Source: Candidatus Omnitrophota bacterium (GTDB lineage: Bacteria; Omnitrophota; Gorgyraeia; Zapsychrales; Zapsychraceae). Taken from it: DNA of 6,555 bases. The position numbers and the translations under genes are program-made. The stretch spans positions 1 through 6,555 of the forward strand of contig DAOWBD010000060.1 of NCBI GenBank assembly GCA_030634235.1, given 5' to 3'. How positions within the stretch are numbered: position 1 is the first letter of the stretch; each line of letters opens with the position of its first letter. A model generated the notes under the pieces. That model was not told where the DNA came from. It did not search any database and saw nothing but the letters and a program-made list of their open reading frames with translations. Shown here piece after piece: positions 1 to 6,082 of this stretch.

Positions 1-362
1 ATTCACTGCACATGGGGGTCTTCATGAAGCCCGGCCAGCGCAGTGATCAAATCCAGGGAATACTCGACGCCATTGACAGCAATGTGAAATACTGTATCAT
101 TGCTGGAGATTTCAACACGATCAAGCAGAAGGACCAGGACGGGATCATCAAAACATTTACGCAAGCCGGCTTTGAACACGCGACCTCCAACGTCGACTGG
201 ACCTACAAGCACTGGTATTTAATGAATTACAAATCTGTCTTTGACCATATCTTTGTCCGGGGGCCGAAGGTCTTGCGGTCGGGCAAATCCGATGATCAAA
301 CTCCGAGCGACCACCTTCCCGTTTGGATGGAATTCTCAATGAGCGCACAAGTTACGGAATAA
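1..362 (+). CDS. EEP-family (endonuclease/exonuclease/phosphatase) protein, C-terminal part
   Basis: The frame is open at the left edge, so the true start lies outside the window. An in-frame ATG at 12 is internal and has no ribosome-binding site. The last 116 residues (counted from that Met) carry three metal/active-site blocks of the EEP fold in the expected order: AGDFNT (31-36), FDHIF (77-81) and SDHLPVW (99-105). In this superfamily the Asp-Asn of GDFN and the Asp-His of SDH hold the catalytic metal and activate water for phosphodiester or phosphomonoester hydrolysis. DNA repair nucleases, sphingomyelinase-like enzymes, inositol phosphatases and secreted nucleases all share these blocks, so the substrate cannot be assigned. 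The protein ends only 11 residues after SDHLPVW, as is usual. It is the only plus-strand gene and converges on the minus-strand pair to its right. Confidence 0.85.
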   Translation, partial: SLHMGVFMKPGQRSDQIQGILDAIDSNVKYCIIAGDFNTIKQKDQDGIIKTFTQAGFEHATSNVDWTYKHWYLMNYKSVFDHIFVRGPKVLRSGKSDDQTPSDHLPVWMEFSMSAQVTE

Positions 363-390
363 AGTGAACGTAACTTGTAGCGCGAAAAAA

Positions 391-419
391 GAGGACAGCC
401 CGATCAACGGACTGCCCCC
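391..419 (-). terminator. Intrinsic terminator between convergent genes
   Basis: An imperfect hairpin pairs 393-402 with 408-417 around the loop ATCAA, with two internal mismatches. Read on the minus strand it is followed by TCTTTTTT (392-385), a good uridine tract that would end the transcript of the 85-residue gene. Read on the plus strand the tail is only CCCCCTTT, so it would end the EEP transcript weakly. Confidence 0.55.
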
Positions 420-512
420 TTTAGCACCAAGCATGAGGCATCTGTGTTTCCTCTCTATTTATAGATTTGACCTTAACAAACATACTCATAGCATTCGTCT
501 GTTAAAGACAAA

Positions 513-770
513 TCAATAAAACCGCAGGCGGCCGCCTTTGCCCTTCTTTGCCTCATTGCCTCGGCCGACCCTTACCCCTCGATTGCTCTCGGCGATAACC
601 TTTCGGATATCATCTTTACGAGCGCCGAACCGTTTCGCGATCCAGACGAGTTCCTTGCAATCTTCGTACTCCTCGTTAAAAAGCGCTTCTTTGAAGTACA
701 GCAATGAAGTGGTTTTAAGCACTTCATCGCGGGCTATCGGTTTATTTTTAAAAGCTGTATTCTCTTTCAT
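513..770 (-). CDS. Conserved-looking hypothetical protein, 85 aa
   Basis: I do not recognise the family. The gene is supported by a strong Shine-Dalgarno site, AAGGAGGT at 776-783, five bases before the ATG, and by its position 31 nt after the 30-codon ORF. The protein is soluble and mostly helical: residues about 12-60 are rich in Glu, Lys, Leu and Ala (RDEVLKTTSLLYFKEALF, then KELVWIAKRFGARKDDI), followed by a basic Gly/Lys/Arg-rich tail (residues 65-84) that could bind nucleic acid or another polyanion. There is no signal peptide or membrane segment and no catalytic motif. The transcript probably starts at the promoter near 1126-1154 and must pass the terminator at 939-972, so expression may be attenuated. 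Function unknown. Confidence 0.75.
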   Translation of the reverse strand: MKENTAFKNKPIARDEVLKTTSLLYFKEALFNEEYEDCKELVWIAKRFGARKDDIRKVIAESNRGVRVGRGNEAKKGKGGRLRFY

Positions 771-801
771 TTTTGACCTCCTTTTTTTTGTTTACTTTTG
801 G

Positions 802-894
802 TTAACTTTTTTCTTTTTTCATTGCATTCTCCAACATTCTCTCATGCGAGAATAGCTGAATAAACACGGCAATACTGAGCATTGCTATTTCCAT
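802..894 (-). CDS. Small ORF, 30 aa, hydrophobic N-terminal half
   Basis: A 30-codon frame starts with ATG at 892-894 and ends in TAA. It was found by following an exceptional ribosome-binding site, AAAGGAGGTGG (900-910), ideally spaced from the ATG. The start reads MEIAMLSIAVFIQLF, a short apolar or amphipathic helix, and the rest (HERMLENAMKKEKS) is charged, giving a peptide that could sit on or in the membrane. It is the first gene of a pair with the 85-residue protein (31 nt gap). It lies immediately downstream of an intrinsic terminator and a structured RNA, so it is probably the first gene controlled by that leader. No known family is recognised. A type I toxin-like peptide, a regulatory leader peptide or a small membrane protein are all possible. 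Translation is inferred from the ribosome-binding site only. Confidence 0.55.
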   Translation of the reverse strand: MEIAMLSIAVFIQLFSHERMLENAMKKEKS

Positions 895-931
895 CTGTAC
901 CACCTCCTTTCGGGTTTAATTGATTTTTGCT

Positions 932-1119
932 ATAAAAAAAGCCACCGATCACTTTAAAAGGATCGGTGGCTTGAAAACTCTTTAACAAATTATTTCATTA
1001 ATGGATCAATACACACCTCTCCTCGTTGACTTTCTCCACACGGGAAAAAGCGTAATACCTGCCTGACCAGCAGACAGGCACGAGACATGCATTTTTTGAT
1101 TCATTAATTTCTTCATAAC
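932..1119 (-). ncRNA. Candidate structured RNA: three-way junction with intrinsic terminator
   Basis: From the predicted start near 1119 to the T-tract is about 188 nt. By hand, the minus strand folds as follows. P1a pairs 1096-1108 (ATTAATGAATCAA) with 997-1009 (TTGATCCATTAAT), 12 of 13 pairs. After a four-A bulge, P1b pairs 1082-1091 with 1010-1019, ten pairs including G-U. P2 is 1058-1078, an 8-bp stem with loop CTGGT. P3 is 1030-1050, an 8-bp stem with loop CGTGT. Junction strands are GTG, TATTACG and TCAACGAGGA. The terminator follows after 24 nt. I recognise no known riboswitch, 6S, SRP or tmRNA signature. It could be a leader controlling the small-ORF pair or an independent sRNA. I saw no clear antiterminator. 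A 36-codon ORF (1006-1116) lies in the same strand but has no ribosome-binding site and begins almost at the predicted transcript start. Confidence 0.55.
939..972 (-). terminator. Strong intrinsic terminator, 12-bp stem
   Basis: A perfect 12-bp stem pairs 939-950 with 961-972 around a 10-nt loop. On the minus strand it is followed by a run of seven T (940-934). The tail is poor on the plus strand, so it acts on minus-strand transcripts. It ends the structured RNA starting near 1119 and sits only 45 nt before the ATG of the 30-codon ORF, a layout typical of attenuators and riboswitch expression platforms. Confidence 0.85.
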
Positions 1120-1125
1120 GGTGAA

Positions 1126-1154
1126 AGTGTACCATAAGTTAATACTGCTGTCAA
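1126..1154 (-). promoter_or_regulatory. Strong sigma70-type promoter for the structured RNA / small-ORF unit
   Basis: Consensus -35 TTGACA (1149-1154), a 17-bp spacer, and -10 TACACT (1126-1131, 4 of 6 matches). The predicted start is near 1119. It lies 43 bp beyond the stop of the coiled-coil gene, with no structural gene until the 30-codon ORF 225 nt away. Confidence 0.75.
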
Positions 1155-1197
1155 ACGACTAAGGGGGCACCTGACATTTTCGAGCCTGCCTTGAACC

Positions 1198-1746
1198 CTA
1201 TTCTCCCGAAACGGCCACAGGAACCTCAATCTTCTCCTGGATCGCATCCGTAACGGCCTCAACCTGCACTGCTGCAGCCTCTTTGAGCTTGGCCGTGGCC
1301 TTTTCGATCATCGAGGTTGCCTCGAGGCTGTTCGGATCTAAACTTAAAATGCTCTGGGCAATATTAATGGCCTTTTGATAGTCGGCACTAACCAATAAAG
1401 CATTCGCCTGAGTGACCAAATCATTGATCTTGGCCTGTATTTCTGCGGCTTTTTGCCTTACAGCCTCTTGAGCCATCTCGCTAGCTTTTTGGGCCTTTTC
1501 TTCAGCAATCTTGGCCTTCTCTAAAGCCGCCTGTTTCGCTTTTTGAGCTTCAGCCTCGATCCTTCGGGTTTCTTCCATGGCCTGCTGTTTTGCTTTTTGG
1601 GCTTCCGCCGCAACTCTTCTGAGCTGATTAGCCGCCTTGTTCTCGACCTGCTCTAATTGCATAGTTTGCTCTCTTTGCTTGCCGATAATGATGATCCCGA
1701 CGAGGACCAAAAGAAATACCAGTAATACCACTGTTCTTCTGTTCAT
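1198..1746 (-). CDS. Membrane-anchored coiled-coil protein with TPR-like C-terminus, 182 aa
   Basis: Residues 5-22 form a single hydrophobic segment after MNRR, giving an N-in signal anchor with the bulk of the protein in the periplasm or outside. Residues about 27-108 are an Ala/Glu/Lys/Gln-rich coiled coil, in which EAQKAKQ recurs at 48-54 and 66-72, an 18-residue repeat. Residues about 110-155 look like one and a half TPR units: a helix, then ADYQKAINIAQSILSLDPNSLEA with the typical A-Y-A-DP spacing. The Ala/Val-rich tail has no motif. The start is supported by GGAG nine bases upstream. Proteins of this shape usually act as envelope scaffolds, and no enzyme function is visible. Similarity to TolA- or YgiM-like coiled coils would be compositional only. 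It appears to be transcribed alone from the promoter at 1861-1889. Confidence 0.85.
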   Translation of the reverse strand: MNRRTVVLLVFLLVLVGIIIIGKQREQTMQLEQVENKAANQLRRVAAEAQKAKQQAMEETRRIEAEAQKAKQAALEKAKIAEEKAQKASEMAQEAVRQKAAEIQAKINDLVTQANALLVSADYQKAINIAQSILSLDPNSLEATSMIEKATAKLKEAAAVQVEAVTDAIQEKIEVPVAVSGE

Positions 1747-1860
1747 AGTTTTCTCCGATAGGTCAATATTAATTTAGTGGTTACGCTTGCTAATCTATGT
1801 AAACCGTTCCAAGAAATAACGGCAAATTCTTAGCTACTTTACTGAAACAAGATATAGAGA

Positions 1861-1889
1861 ATTCTAACCAGTTTTTATAATTTTAGCAA
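1861..1889 (-). promoter_or_regulatory. Promoter for the coiled-coil gene
   Basis: -35 TTGCTA (1884-1889, 4 of 6), a 17-bp spacer, and -10 TAGAAT (1861-1866, 5 of 6). The predicted start near 1854 gives a leader of about 108 nt before the ATG at 1746. It begins 43 bp after the transporter stop. I saw no convincing terminator between them, so readthrough from the transporter gene is possible. Confidence 0.55.
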
Positions 1890-1932
1890 GAACAATAAGC
1901 GGAGAATTTTTCGCCTAATCAACACCCGAACA

Positions 1933-3351
1933 TTACCCGAAAAAACCGAAACGGTTCAGGGCAAAGATCAAGCAGAAGATCATCGCGTAGCCTAACATGT
2001 CGACGACGATCCCCACCTTGATCATATGCTTAGTTCTAAAGAAATCGGTCGCATAGGCCAGGGCATTCGGTGGCGTGCTGACCGGCAAAAGCATCGCCAA
2101 GGAACAGCCGAATGTCGTCGCAATGATGATCATCTTGGCTCCCCCTAATCCCTCTAACGACACAAGGCTCGCCCCCAGCACGGCGATGATCGGCAAGATA
2201 AGGTTCGCCGTGGCCGTATTCGACATGAACGTCGCCATGACCATGGCAAACAAGACACTTACGGCAACGATCGTCCAAGGCGTAAATTGATCAAAAGGAA
2301 TACTCTCAATAAGATGCTGGCTCAATCCCGTCTTGTCTAACCCGACGCCAAGCGCGATGCCACCGGAAAGAAGCCAAAGCACATCCCATGGCATTTTCTT
2401 CATATCCGACGCCGTAATAATGCCGCCGGCCGTAAACACAGTGATCGGGATCATCGCGACAATATAGGAATTGAGGCCGATCCTGCTACCGAATAACCAC
2501 AGCAGAATAGTCGCCGCAAAAGTAATGTAGACCGCAACCGCTTTGGGCGTTTTCATGAACTGCCCTTGGATCTCTAGATTGATCTCCCTGACAGCCGGAC
2601 GGTAAAAGGACAATAATACGAGCCAGGCGAAGATCAAAAGCACGATCACATACGGGACCGCAAAGGCCATCCATCCGCCGAAAGAAACAGCCATATCCCC
2701 GGTGAGATATTTCATCGCCACAACGTTCGGCGGGGTCCCGATCGGGGTTCCCAGCCCACCGATGTTCGCCGCGAACGGAACAGCCATGGCCATCGCGATC
2801 TTGCCGGGGTCGTCGGAATCAAAAAGCGCTAAGACCGGGGCGATGATCGCGAGCATCATCGCCGTCGTCGCCGTATTGCTCATGAACATCGAGAACAGCG
2901 CCGTGATTATCATGACGCCGAGCATGACCATCGCCGGCTTCCTGCCGAACGGTTTGATGAGAACACGGGCGAGATTGATATCAAGTTTATATTTTGTCGC
3001 GGCGGCCGCAAGAAAGAACCCGCCCAGAAAAAGCAAGATAATAGGAGAAGCAAAGGTGTGGAAAATATCCGTGTGGGGAATCAGCGTCCCGAAGCCTTCG
3101 GCGCCTGCCCTGCTTCGAAGCCATATCAGCGCCCCGTCCGAAACCATGACCATTTCCAGAAAAATAATGCAAACCGAGGCCGCAAAGACCGGGATCGGCT
3201 CAAAGATCCAGAAAATAATCGCAAAGGCAAAGATGGCCAGCAAGCGCCGCTCGACGATCGTGATCCCGTCAATGGGGATCACGTCTAACGGAAGCAAAAG
3301 GATAAGGCAGGGTACCGCGATGCCAAAAAAAAGGCTTAATATTTTTTTCAC
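1933..3351 (-). CDS. SLC13/DASS family sodium-coupled di/tricarboxylate (or sulfate) transporter
   Basis: An inner-membrane symporter of the divalent anion:Na+ family, which includes INDY, CitT and SdcS. Numbered from my start (472 aa), the first half carries the SNT signature (158-160) and GTPIGTPPN (201-209). The inverted second half repeats it with SNT (377-379) and STPPN (425-429). In this family the paired SNT and TPPN loops hold the substrate carboxylate groups and Na+ ions. Many hydrophobic helices run throughout, and the length is typical (VcINDY is about 460). The longest frame starts at a GTG at 3387 with a poor ribosome-binding site. I chose the GTG at 3349-3351 because AGAGGA lies eight bases upstream and the protein then begins MKKILSLFFG, directly before the first helix. 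The family motifs do not settle the substrate: succinate, malate, citrate and sulfate are all possible. No partner enzymes lie nearby. Confidence 0.9.
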   Translation of the reverse strand: MKKILSLFFGIAVPCLILLLPLDVIPIDGITIVERRLLAIFAFAIIFWIFEPIPVFAASVCIIFLEMVMVSDGALIWLRSRAGAEGFGTLIPHTDIFHTFASPIILLFLGGFFLAAAATKYKLDINLARVLIKPFGRKPAMVMLGVMIITALFSMFMSNTATTAMMLAIIAPVLALFDSDDPGKIAMAMAVPFAANIGGLGTPIGTPPNVVAMKYLTGDMAVSFGGWMAFAVPYVIVLLIFAWLVLLSFYRPAVREINLEIQGQFMKTPKAVAVYITFAATILLWLFGSRIGLNSYIVAMIPITVFTAGGIITASDMKKMPWDVLWLLSGGIALGVGLDKTGLSQHLIESIPFDQFTPWTIVAVSVLFAMVMATFMSNTATANLILPIIAVLGASLVSLEGLGGAKMIIIATTFGCSLAMLLPVSTPPNALAYATDFFRTKHMIKVGIVVDMLGYAMIFCLIFALNRFGFFG

Positions 3352-3370
3352 AGAAACAATCCTCTTTGAA

Positions 3371-3499
3371 CTACTGGAGACATTCACCGACCGTCTTTAA
3401 CAGGCATTCCCAATCAAAAGGTTTCGTTTTGTATTGTGTCGCCCCGATAACCCTACCCTCCATCTTGGTTATCCTAACACAAAATATCTGAAACCTTTC
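3371..3499 (-). pseudogene. Possible remnant of a response-regulator receiver domain (C-terminal end)
   Basis: Upstream of the transporter a 42-codon open frame, TAG to TAG, contains an ATG at 3461-3463 and encodes GATQYKTKPFDW followed by ECLLKTVGECLQ and a stop. This matches the end of a receiver domain: the GA-x-x-Y of strand 5's start, the conserved Lys-Pro-Phe after it, and the LL..V of helix 5. The phospho-acceptor Asp, the acidic pocket and helices 1-4 are absent. The 5' side runs straight into AT-rich DNA and the terminator of the EF-G-like unit, so most of the gene is gone. AGGA lies eight bases before the ATG, so a 30-residue peptide could still be made, ending 19 nt before the transporter start. 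A chance resemblance cannot be excluded with so few residues. Confidence 0.45.
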
Positions 3500-3552
3500 C
3501 TAAAAACAAATTAAATCGGGATTATTTATACTTCACTGAACATCATCGAAAG

Positions 3553-3585
3553 AAACCCTTGCGAGTTATTCACTCGCAAGGGTTT
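3553..3585 (-). terminator. Perfect 14-bp intrinsic terminator after the EF-G-like gene
   Basis: AAACCCTTGCGAGT (3553-3566) pairs without mismatch with 3572-3585 around the loop TATTC. It lies 34 bp past the stop of the EF-G-like gene. The tail is TTTCTTTC on the minus strand and TTTTTG on the plus strand, so it could work both ways, but only the minus strand has a gene reading into it. Confidence 0.85.
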
Positions 3586-3619
3586 TTGTACCACAAACAC
3601 CGGTAAAGACTAGAGCAAG

Positions 3620-5560
3620 CTATCCTTCCTTTTTTTTCGATGCTTCAATAACCTGCTCTGTCACTTTTCCCGGCGCTCGATCGTAGTGCGACATCTTCAT
3701 GGTATAGCTACCACGGCCTGCGGTCATGGAACGTAAATCTGTCGCATACTTAAACATTAAGCTTAAAGGGATCTTCGCTTTGATAACCTGTTTTTTACCT
3801 TTAACATCGCTCGTCATAATGCGACCCCGGCGCGAACTGATATCGCCCGAGATCTGGCCGATAAATTCATCGGGAACAGTGATCGCCACATCCATGATCG
3901 GCTCTAGAAGTATCGGCCCGGCTTGTTTCACCGCCTCTTTCATCGCGTAACTCCCCGCGATCTGAAAGGCCATATCGGAGGAGTCGACGTCATGATAAGA
4001 TCCGTCCACAACGGTCACCTGGACGTAGTCAATATGATACCCGGCTAAAACCCCTTCCTTGATCGTCTTAATTACGCCTTTCTCGACAGAAGGAATAAAA
4101 TTGCGCGGGATCGCCCCACCGAAGATTTTGTTGACAAATTCATACGGTTCGCCATCGCGCGGCAGCGGCACGATCTCAATACCCACATCGCCATACTGCC
4201 CGCGGCCCCCGGATTGCTTTTTGTATTTATACCGGGCGCTCGCCTTCTTCGTGATGGCCTCACGATAAGACACCTTCGGCGTCCCCATATCGACATCAAC
4301 GTGATAGCGTTGTTTCATGCGCTCGAGCATGACCTTTAAATGCAGGTCACCAATCCCTGAGATAATCAGTTCATGGGTCTCTTCATCACGAGTGGCACGA
4401 AACGTATGATCCTCCTCACAAAGCTGATGCAAGCTGTTAGAGATCTTCTCCTCGTCAGCACGTGTTTTCGGTTTTATCGAAGCCGAAATCGACGGCTCGG
4501 GAAAAGTGATCGGATCGATCATGATCTGCGACTTGACATCGGTCAAACTGTCACAGACATGCGTATGCTTGAGTTTCGGCAAGGCGATAATATCTCCGCA
4601 ACTGGCGGTCTCAACGGATTTTTGTTCTCTTCCCTGCAAAACCGAAATCGAACTGATCCGTTCCTTGCTATGGCTGTTAACATTGTAGAATTCTGCGTTG
4701 GAGTTAAGAGTTCCACGCAATATCCGGACCAAAGACAAGTGGCCCAAGTGAGGATCAAAGACCGATTTAAAAACAAAGCCCGCAAAGGGCCCGGTCTCGC
4801 TAGGCGTTAATGTAGTCGCTTCTTTTGTCGCGACATCATGTGCCCGGAAATCCGGATGATCAATAGGTGACGGGCAATAATCGATAATTTCATCGAGCAA
4901 GGCCTTAACACCTTCATCGGTAGTAGCACTTCCTGTTAAGATCGGAAATATCTTCGCCTGCAGGACCGCTTTGCGGAACGCGCTGTTGACCTCCTCGGGA
5001 GACAACTTGCCGCTCTCCAGATATTTCTCGAGCAGCGCGTCATCCGTCTCAACAACAGATTCGATCAGATCCGAGTCCTCGAGGTTGACCACATGAGCGT
5101 CCTTGGAGAGTTCCTGCTGGACCGCCGTGATCGTCTCCTCGACATTGGCTTCGGATTTATCCGTCTTATTGATGAAGATGATCCTCGGCACGTTAAGCGC
5201 GGTCAATTTCTGCCAGACATCCTCGGTGCCCACTTCGACACCGTTGACCGCGTCAACAACAACAATAGCGGCATCAGCGACCCTGATCGCGGCGACCATC
5301 TCCCCAATAAAATCCATGTACCCGGGAGTATCGATAAACTGGATCTTGTAGTTCTTGCAAGTGGTCTCAAGGAAACTGGAATTGATCGAGCATTGCCGCT
5401 CGCGCTCGTCGTCGTTATAGTCGCTTAAAGAACTTCCCTGCATGACATTCCCTTTGCGCGAGGTCGCACCGCTGACATACAACAGGCTTTCAACTAGCGA
5501 GGTCTTGCCGCTGTGCGCGTGCCCCACGAGAACAACTGTGCGTTTATGTTTAACATCCAT
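3620..5560 (-). CDS. Elongation factor G-like translational GTPase (EF-G2/FusA2 type), 646 aa
   Basis: All five EF-G domains are visible. The G domain has a P-loop GHAHSGKT (13-20), a switch I block ERERQCSI (53-59), DTPGY (77-81), NKTD (131-134) and GSA (210-212). Domain II spans about 255-345 and domain III about 353-427 (SGIGDLHLKV, 401-410). Domain IV covers about 428-547, including YREAITK and KKQSGGRGQYGDV (447-459), and domain V ends near 640. Housekeeping EF-G is about 690-700 residues with ERGITI and DTPGH. Here switch I is altered and the catalytic-position His is Tyr81, as I recall for EF-G-like paralogues, so this is unlikely to be the main translocase. Its role (ribosome recycling, stress or none in translocation) cannot be told from sequence. 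The start is supported by AAGGGG (5570-5575), nine bases before the ATG. It forms a unit with the upstream CheD-like gene. Confidence 0.92.
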   Translation of the reverse strand: MDVKHKRTVVLVGHAHSGKTSLVESLLYVSGATSRKGNVMQGSSLSDYNDDERERQCSINSSFLETTCKNYKIQFIDTPGYMDFIGEMVAAIRVADAAIVVVDAVNGVEVGTEDVWQKLTALNVPRIIFINKTDKSEANVEETITAVQQELSKDAHVVNLEDSDLIESVVETDDALLEKYLESGKLSPEEVNSAFRKAVLQAKIFPILTGSATTDEGVKALLDEIIDYCPSPIDHPDFRAHDVATKEATTLTPSETGPFAGFVFKSVFDPHLGHLSLVRILRGTLNSNAEFYNVNSHSKERISSISVLQGREQKSVETASCGDIIALPKLKHTHVCDSLTDVKSQIMIDPITFPEPSISASIKPKTRADEEKISNSLHQLCEEDHTFRATRDEETHELIISGIGDLHLKVMLERMKQRYHVDVDMGTPKVSYREAITKKASARYKYKKQSGGRGQYGDVGIEIVPLPRDGEPYEFVNKIFGGAIPRNFIPSVEKGVIKTIKEGVLAGYHIDYVQVTVVDGSYHDVDSSDMAFQIAGSYAMKEAVKQAGPILLEPIMDVAITVPDEFIGQISGDISSRRGRIMTSDVKGKKQVIKAKIPLSLMFKYATDLRSMTAGRGSYTMKMSHYDRAPGKVTEQVIEASKKKEG

Positions 5561-5591
5561 GATTCTTTACCCCTTCCGCAAATTAAAAAGA

Positions 5592-6044
5592 TTATTTGTC
5601 GTAAGAAATATGCCCCGTCTCGACGTCAAAAGAAACGTGCAGGTCGCCGGCATCCTCCACGATGCCTTCCCTATATTTAATGTGTTTTTCTTTTAAGATC
5701 TCGATCGCTTCTTGAAGTGTTTTGTTATACTCGGGATCATCCGGCCGGTGGGGAATATTCTCGCCGGTCATCAAACAGACCTCGATCGCGTCCCGGTCGG
5801 CCCCAAGCAGCAGCATGTCATCGATCATCTCATCAATGGCACCGCTTGCATCTTTAAGGGTTGGCCTTGAAACTTTATGGTGCAGTCTTCCTGAAAGGAA
5901 CATCGCGTGGGCCAGGCCGCCGACCTTCTTGGTGCTGTCGTAGGCGCAAATGACCATGCATCGATTATGTGAATCAGAGTGAAGTATTGTTTCTTCTGAT
6001 CCGGCCATGACTTCTCCTGTATGCACATCAACTAGTCTCTTCAT
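5592..6044 (-). CDS. CheD-like protein (chemoreceptor glutamine deamidase family), 150 aa
   Basis: The fold and length fit CheD, which deamidates glutamines of methyl-accepting chemoreceptors and binds CheC. Cys29 and His46 keep the 17-residue spacing of the Cys27/His44 pair of Thermotoga maritima CheD, inside CMVICAYDSTKKVGGLAHAM (29-48), matching the family's C-x3-C-x-x-D...GG-x-AH. The third residue, Thr21 in T. maritima, aligns with Ser23. The usual GLGSC around the nucleophile is HNRC here. The end, SFDVETGHISY, matches CheD's final strand. The start has AAAGGAG eight bases upstream. No chemotaxis gene is near; the downstream neighbour is an EF-G-like GTPase 31 nt away. It is probably a divergent stand-alone member whose target may not be a classical chemoreceptor. 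Family call confident, activity uncertain. Confidence 0.8.
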   Translation of the reverse strand: MKRLVDVHTGEVMAGSEETILHSDSHNRCMVICAYDSTKKVGGLAHAMFLSGRLHHKVSRPTLKDASGAIDEMIDDMLLLGADRDAIEVCLMTGENIPHRPDDPEYNKTLQEAIEILKEKHIKYREGIVEDAGDLHVSFDVETGHISYDK

Positions 6045-6082
6045 TCGGCTGTCTCCTTTCTAAAAAGGTTAAGGTGCAGGCA

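Noticed and set aside
538..855. 105-codon plus-strand ORF over the small-gene pair.
   Set aside because: The minus strand has two strong, correctly placed ribosome-binding sites. This ORF has none, and its Phe/Leu-rich end is only the reverse of A-rich spacer DNA.
932..1119. The idea that the structured RNA is 6S, SRP or a known riboswitch (purine, TPP, SAM, cobalamin, c-di-GMP).
   Set aside because: It has two side-by-side hairpins rather than a single rod with a central bubble, and none of the conserved core sequences I know for these classes is present.
1159..1180. GGGGGCACCTGACATTTTC, which resembles short repeated sequences I have seen near transposase genes.
   Set aside because: Only one copy is in the window, there is no partner repeat or transposase, and the recollection is too vague to report as an element.
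2702..3400. 232-codon plus-strand ORF opposite the transporter gene.
   Set aside because: It is the mirror of a clear SLC13 gene, and its composition follows from the hydrophobic codons on the other strand. No ribosome-binding site or family motif.
3388..3552. Possible promoters for the transporter (TATAAA near the terminator, or TTGTTT with ATATTT).
   Set aside because: No pair of hexamers had both good matches and correct spacing, so I do not claim one.
4373..4810. 145-codon plus-strand ORF opposite the EF-G-like gene.
   Set aside because: It lies wholly within a well-supported gene with conserved domains on the other strand, and it has no motif of its own.
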